64,000 nt of DNA from the NCBI RefSeq assembly GCF_904849725.1, contig NC_058520.1, positions 322,411,186 to 322,475,185 on the forward strand, given 5' to 3'. A model generated the notes under the pieces. It did not search any database and was not told the DNA's origin. It saw only the letters and a list, made by a program, of their open reading frames with translations. Shown here piece after piece: positions 59,827-64,000 of the stretch; within the stretch, counting starts at the first letter, position 1, and each line of letters begins with the position of its first letter. The translations under genes and the position numbers were made by a program. The DNA is from Hordeum vulgare subsp. vulgare. Lineage: Eukaryota > Streptophyta > Magnoliopsida > Poales > Poaceae.

Positions 59827-61746
59827 ACTCCCGTAAACTTAACTCATTTCTTGTTCTCGAGTAGTTCAGTTGACAAACTCAAACTGAGAAAGAAAACTTT
59901 TACAAACTCTTTTGTGCTTGTTGATATATATGTTTAGCTAGTGTTTATGTTATCAACATAGATCATAAATAACCGTATCAATGATAACACCTAAAAACAT
60001 ATTTACTCATTTCAATAACATAACCAACTACCGAGCAATAATAAAATATCCACATGCCAACTATTTCTCAAAACAATCGTGATATAATATGATGATATGC
60101 ATATCATCTCGCTAGCACTTTCAGACACCGCAAAACATAAATGCAGAGCACCTATGAGATTCAAGCAACCACTAAATATAGTAATTAAGAGTAGAAAAGA
60201 TCCAATCATGATCACATACAACATTAACTAGACTCAATGCATAAGAAGCACAGTAGTGCTCTCAGGTTTGGTGCTTTGGTGAGAAGATGATGTCTCAATA
60301 AAATAAAATAACATGATAGTAAATAACATACAAGTAAATAGAAAGTCCCTTTGCAGAGGGAACCACTGATTCACACAGGTGCCAGAGCTCATGGTTTAAG
60401 ACTGGGATGAAATTGTAATTTTTAGTGCTGTGTTTTTTCCTCTCAATGTGACAACATAGATTTCAATATCTTCCATGTTGAACACATTATTGGCAGTTCC
60501 CAAGTGGAAATATAAAGTCTACTCACATCCACCATATATATACAAGCCATGTCTCACCGAATCCTCGAGTGCCCTCCAACATTTCAACTGTCTCGGGAGT
60601 TTTTTTAATTTATTGTTAATTATACAGGATTGGGTATCCTTTTTACCATCCTCTCTCATGCATTGACATGCGAAGACATTCCCATCTTGAGAATAACCCG
60701 CTTATAATGGAAGATACTGACCAGTCCGTCGCTCCATCAGCGGTACGGGCACACAAAACATATGTTTATTTGAATGTTTAGAGGTGGAACGTGCAAATTT
60801 ACTTGGAGTGGTAGGGTAACACCGCATATAGGTACGTATGGTGGACTCATTTGGCACAAGTTGGGTTCACGAGTTTGGATGCACAAGCAACATTCCCGCT
60901 TAGTACATGTGAAGGCTAGCAATAGATTGAGAGACAACCAACTAGAGAGCAAAAACGGTCATAATCATGCATTGAGAAAACTTATCATTGAACACTAGCA
61001 TGAGTAGTATATGAACACTGTGAATTAAAATATCATGAAGGCTACATTAATTTATCATGATCACTTCATCAAATGTTGTCATTATTGCCTTTCAGTTGTA
61101 TGACCGAATGATGTGAAAATAATAATAGTGCAAGTGTTTAATGGACTAAGATGGAATCTGCGAGACAGTTTATACAAAGAAGAAGTCAAGGTAAAATTGA
61201 CTCATCGTTAGATCACCAACAATGCATGTGAGAGCCACTCAACATTTCCATCGTGGTCTTGTCCTTTCAATGACTCAACAAAAGGAAATCAATTCAAAGA
61301 AACATAGTGAAATATTTTTGGAGTTTTTAGTTTTTTGTAAAGAGAGCAATTAAACGAAAGATAAACCAAAAGAGAGAAAAACTATTAACATGGGAAAGAT
61401 CCCAACAAGCAAAAGAAGAAACGAGAAATATTTTTTGGATATTTTTAGTACTAAAAACTAACTGAACAAGAAAGATGAACCAAAAAGAAGCGAGAAATAT
61501 TTCTGGATTTTCAAAGTTTTTCAAACATACAAAAGAAAAGCGGGAAATAAAACTAAACATGGATATACAATGAAAGAGGATGAACACCGACGGTTGATAT
61601 AAATTTGTGAACATGAATGTAATCTCAGTGAGAAATACATACTCCCCCAAGCTTGGGCTTTTGGCATAGTACGGTGATCACCACTAGTAGTAGCCATTGG
61701 GTCGAAGAGGGAAGTAGTTGGGCTGAGGCACTCGAGCATCCCAAGC

Positions 61747-62649
61747 CTAGGCATGGGCTTCCACCGTAGCCAACTCATTTTGGTAAGAGAATATATCTGA
61801 TGGCATGATGAAATATCCGTCCTCGGCATGATAGTTAAACAAAGAAGGAGCATGCAACAAAATAACATCAGGAGTCTTCTCGCTATATACCACGTCGTAG
61901 CGATAGTGGCGCGGAGGCTCAGGTTCATCGATAAAGTGGTATTCTATCATAGACTAGTGATCTAGATAAACCTTAGGTAGCAAGTTATCAGTAGGGAGTA
62001 TATTGATATTGAAGTGTTTTGCTGAGCGAGTGGCATAAATACTACCATGGACCATTCCCCTGATCCGATTATCTTGCAAGCGACATGGAACAATTGCTTC
62101 TAACTTGTATGTGTTTCCATTTAATAATGCACGTTGCAAGATAGCAAGGGTAGGGGCACACAGACCGCCACCTTTCTCCATAGTCTTTAAATATTTTCCT
62201 ACAAATAGTGCAAAGTAGTGCACAGTAGGAAAATGCAAAATTATGGCTCTAGTGGTCGACACGTCCCTACGTTCTCCCATAGTTAAAGTAAGAAGGAAGT
62301 CCTCGAACTCTTCCGACTTTGGCTCACTTAATTTCCTGCCATAGGGAATCATGCATATTTGGAAGTGAATGGTATCTCATAATGTTCAGCATATTAATCA
62401 AAGCGTACCATGGGGATATCAAGCCTATGTAGGTAATAGAATATTTGCACAAACAAATTCACGAGGAGATAGTATTGATCACACACATTTGTGAGAAAGT
62501 TTGTTAGACGACATTTGCAATGAATTGCATGAACTCTTGGTAGAACCCGCTTCGTTCATGAAGGTGGTATGTGGCCATTCGCACGGCCGAACGTCCACGT
62601 CATGAAAGATGTTGATATCCCGATCTTGGGCACTCCCAACGATTCCCAT
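61747..62649 (-). pseudogene. ATHILA-ORF1-type retroelement protein, degraded (U3)
   Basis: Same architecture as 42422-43325: ATG at 62649, 132 clean codons at 61954-62352, one TAG, then a 67-codon tail (61747-61950). A one-base loss near 62546 adds a frameshift in the amino-terminal part that U2 does not have. Confidence 0.68.
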
Positions 62650-62671
62650 GGAACTCCGACTTGAAGAACCT

Positions 62672-62926
62672 CTGCAAAAGATGTTTATTTTCCTAAGAAA
62701 AAATTTCTGAAATTTTTGGACCACAAAATTACGTCAACAAAACTTCGTAAAATTTATAGCAACTACTCATATAAATTCCAGGAGGACATATCAAGCATTC
62801 AAACTACTTCGAACTCAAAGAATTCAACATGCAAACTCATTTTTAGTAGCACTAACAGTAGAAAAATATGAAAAATTATATACCACTAAAACTAAAACTT
62901 ATCAGAGCAACGAAGGAGTTACATAC
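62672..62926 (-). other. Candidate intron upstream of C ORF (U3)
   Basis: Donor CCCATTG/GTATGTAA and acceptor CTTTTGCAG/AG, 255 bases, minus strand. Confidence 0.5.
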
Positions 62927-63152
62927 CAATGGGCAATCCCTCAAAACAGTTTCAGAAACGGAGCTCCGAACAAAGAGATCGAAAATCTCAGGTTTGCGAG
63001 CAAGAACATGAGGGAGAGAGCAACCAGGATTTTTTTCTAGTGGTAAGAGATGAAGTGGGCTGAAGGGATAAGTGAGGGGTTCCCTATGGCCCCCAATTCA
63101 TCATGGCGCGCCTAGGGGATGGTCGTGCCCTCTTGTCTTGGCAACAAAACAT

Positions 63153-63538
63153 TGTAGGATCCGAAGTATGTCTAGAGGGGGTGATTAGACTACTTGACCA
63201 AATAAAACTTAGCCATTTGCCAATTTTAGTTGTGGGAAACTTTAGAAATTGTAGAAAGTCAAGCACACCCTACACATGCAATTCTAAGAGTATAGGTGTG
63301 GAAAGTAAAGACATGCACATGTAAATAGAGGGTAGGGATAGGAAGATCAAACACAAAGATTGACATGGAGTATTTTGGCGTGGTTCCGACAGGGGGTGCT
63401 ATCGTATATCCATGTTGATGGAGACTTCTACCCACGAAGGGAAACGGCCACAAAAGTCCATGAAGGGCTCAACCCACGAAGGGTCCACGGAGAAGCAACC
63501 TTGTCTATTCCATCATGGCTTATGTCCACGAAGGACTA
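63153..63538. repeat. Unclassified repeat fragment (U3)
   Basis: Copy of 43827-44212. Confidence 0.4.
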
Positions 63539-64000
63539 TGTGACGCCCTGGATTTGCTGCTACAGCAATGTTTGTGTTTAAGCTATTGTGATCACATGAT
63601 TAAGCTGATGTTTTGCTAAACCATGTTTGATCATCACTTAAATTTCCAAATAATTCATTTGAAACGTGATTTTAAAAGTTTTGCAAACCAAACATTAAAA
63701 ATCATGGATAGGTTTCAAATATTCCATAAGCTATTCTAAAATTGTAAATAGCATTTTATCAATTGGTTTAGTGCCTCTAAGACATTTATAAATGTGGCAA
63801 AACAATTATTAAATGCCATTTGAGTTTATGTAAGTTTCAATTATTTTCAAAAGGCCCCTAAACCTTTTATGCTCAAGCCTAATATTGCCCTTGTAATATT
63901 GGGCATGTCCTCTAAATTTTATAAAAGTATTTTATAAATAAAATATTAATATAAAATAAACATTTAAAAGAAAATCAAACAAAAGGAGAAAACAAATAAA
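63539..64000 (+). mobile_element. H'-like LTR start fragment, cut by window end (U3)
   Basis: Copy of 44213-44674, starting TGTGACGCCCTGG. Confidence 0.55.

Larger units (their letters stand above)
59827..63152 (-). mobile_element. Element C internal domain (U3)
   Basis: Non-coding part 59827-61639, PPT-like motif 61640-61655, ORF 61747-62649, candidate intron 62672-62926, then the leader. It shares with U2 the absence of the U1 segment 13640-13912. Confidence 0.75.

Noticed and set aside
1..64000. Host protein-coding gene, tRNA or rRNA
   Set aside because: Every coding signal found belongs to an element or is an unidentified fragment; tRNA-like strings are primer binding sites next to LTR ends.

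Overview
The window looks like intergenic DNA of a large-genome grass. A Pooideae or Triticeae-like origin is likely, but this is inference from repeat style; no species marker is visible. I found no host gene, rRNA, tRNA or CRISPR array. Almost every base belongs to transposable elements: Gypsy-type LTR retrotransposons with very long LTRs, Athila-like Gypsy elements (PBS TGGCGCCGTTGCC, PPT CTTGGGGGAG), and one CACTA end with TTTGCCGTC subterminal repeats. All element coding regions that I can read are broken.

I use working names, not database names. H is a minus-strand Gypsy-like element with a ~4.9 kb LTR (TGTAACACC...CCCCACA), initiator-Met PBS and a ~3.84 kb internal domain without recognisable gag-pol. 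G is a plus-strand chromovirus-like Gypsy with LTRs of 3.4-3.8 kb. H' is a plus-strand LTR family related to H (4,154 bp). S is a minus-strand Athila-like element (LTR 1,395 bp). C is a related minus-strand Athila-like fragment.

The layout is three paralogous segments in the same orientation. U1 (1-15883): CACTA end, H 3' LTR interrupted by a G solo LTR (TSD ATGGT), H internal domain, H 5' LTR remnant, an exon-like fragment, then C. U2 (15884-44974): H 3' LTR interrupted by an S solo LTR (TSD GCAAG) and by a complete but decayed G element. That G copy has the same left TSD as the U1 solo LTR, carries an H' solo LTR inside its chromodomain (TSD CTGAG), and has a truncated 3' LTR. The segment then continues with H internal domain, H 5' LTR remnant, exon-like fragment, C, an unclassified repeat and the start of an H'-like LTR. 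U3 (44975-64000): H LTR end, an S element with both LTRs and internal domain at the same GCAAG site, a chimeric junction with a perfect 21-bp inverted repeat, the 3' part of an H' 5' LTR with PBS, then H internal domain, exon-like fragment, C and so on to the window edge. U2 and U3 are nearly identical over ~7.2 kb, about 19.33 kb apart. U1 and U2 lie about 28.08 kb apart.

So the window is a tandem segmental duplication in which the same ancestral insertions exist in different states: G is solo in U1 and full in U2, and S is solo in U2 and full in U3. Coding content is limited to element proteins. G has an extra ORF ahead of gag, then gag, protease, reverse transcriptase, RNase H, integrase and chromodomain. 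S has gag-protease and an ATHILA-ORF1-type protein but no visible RT, RNase H or integrase. C retains the ATHILA-ORF1-type ORF behind an apparent intron.
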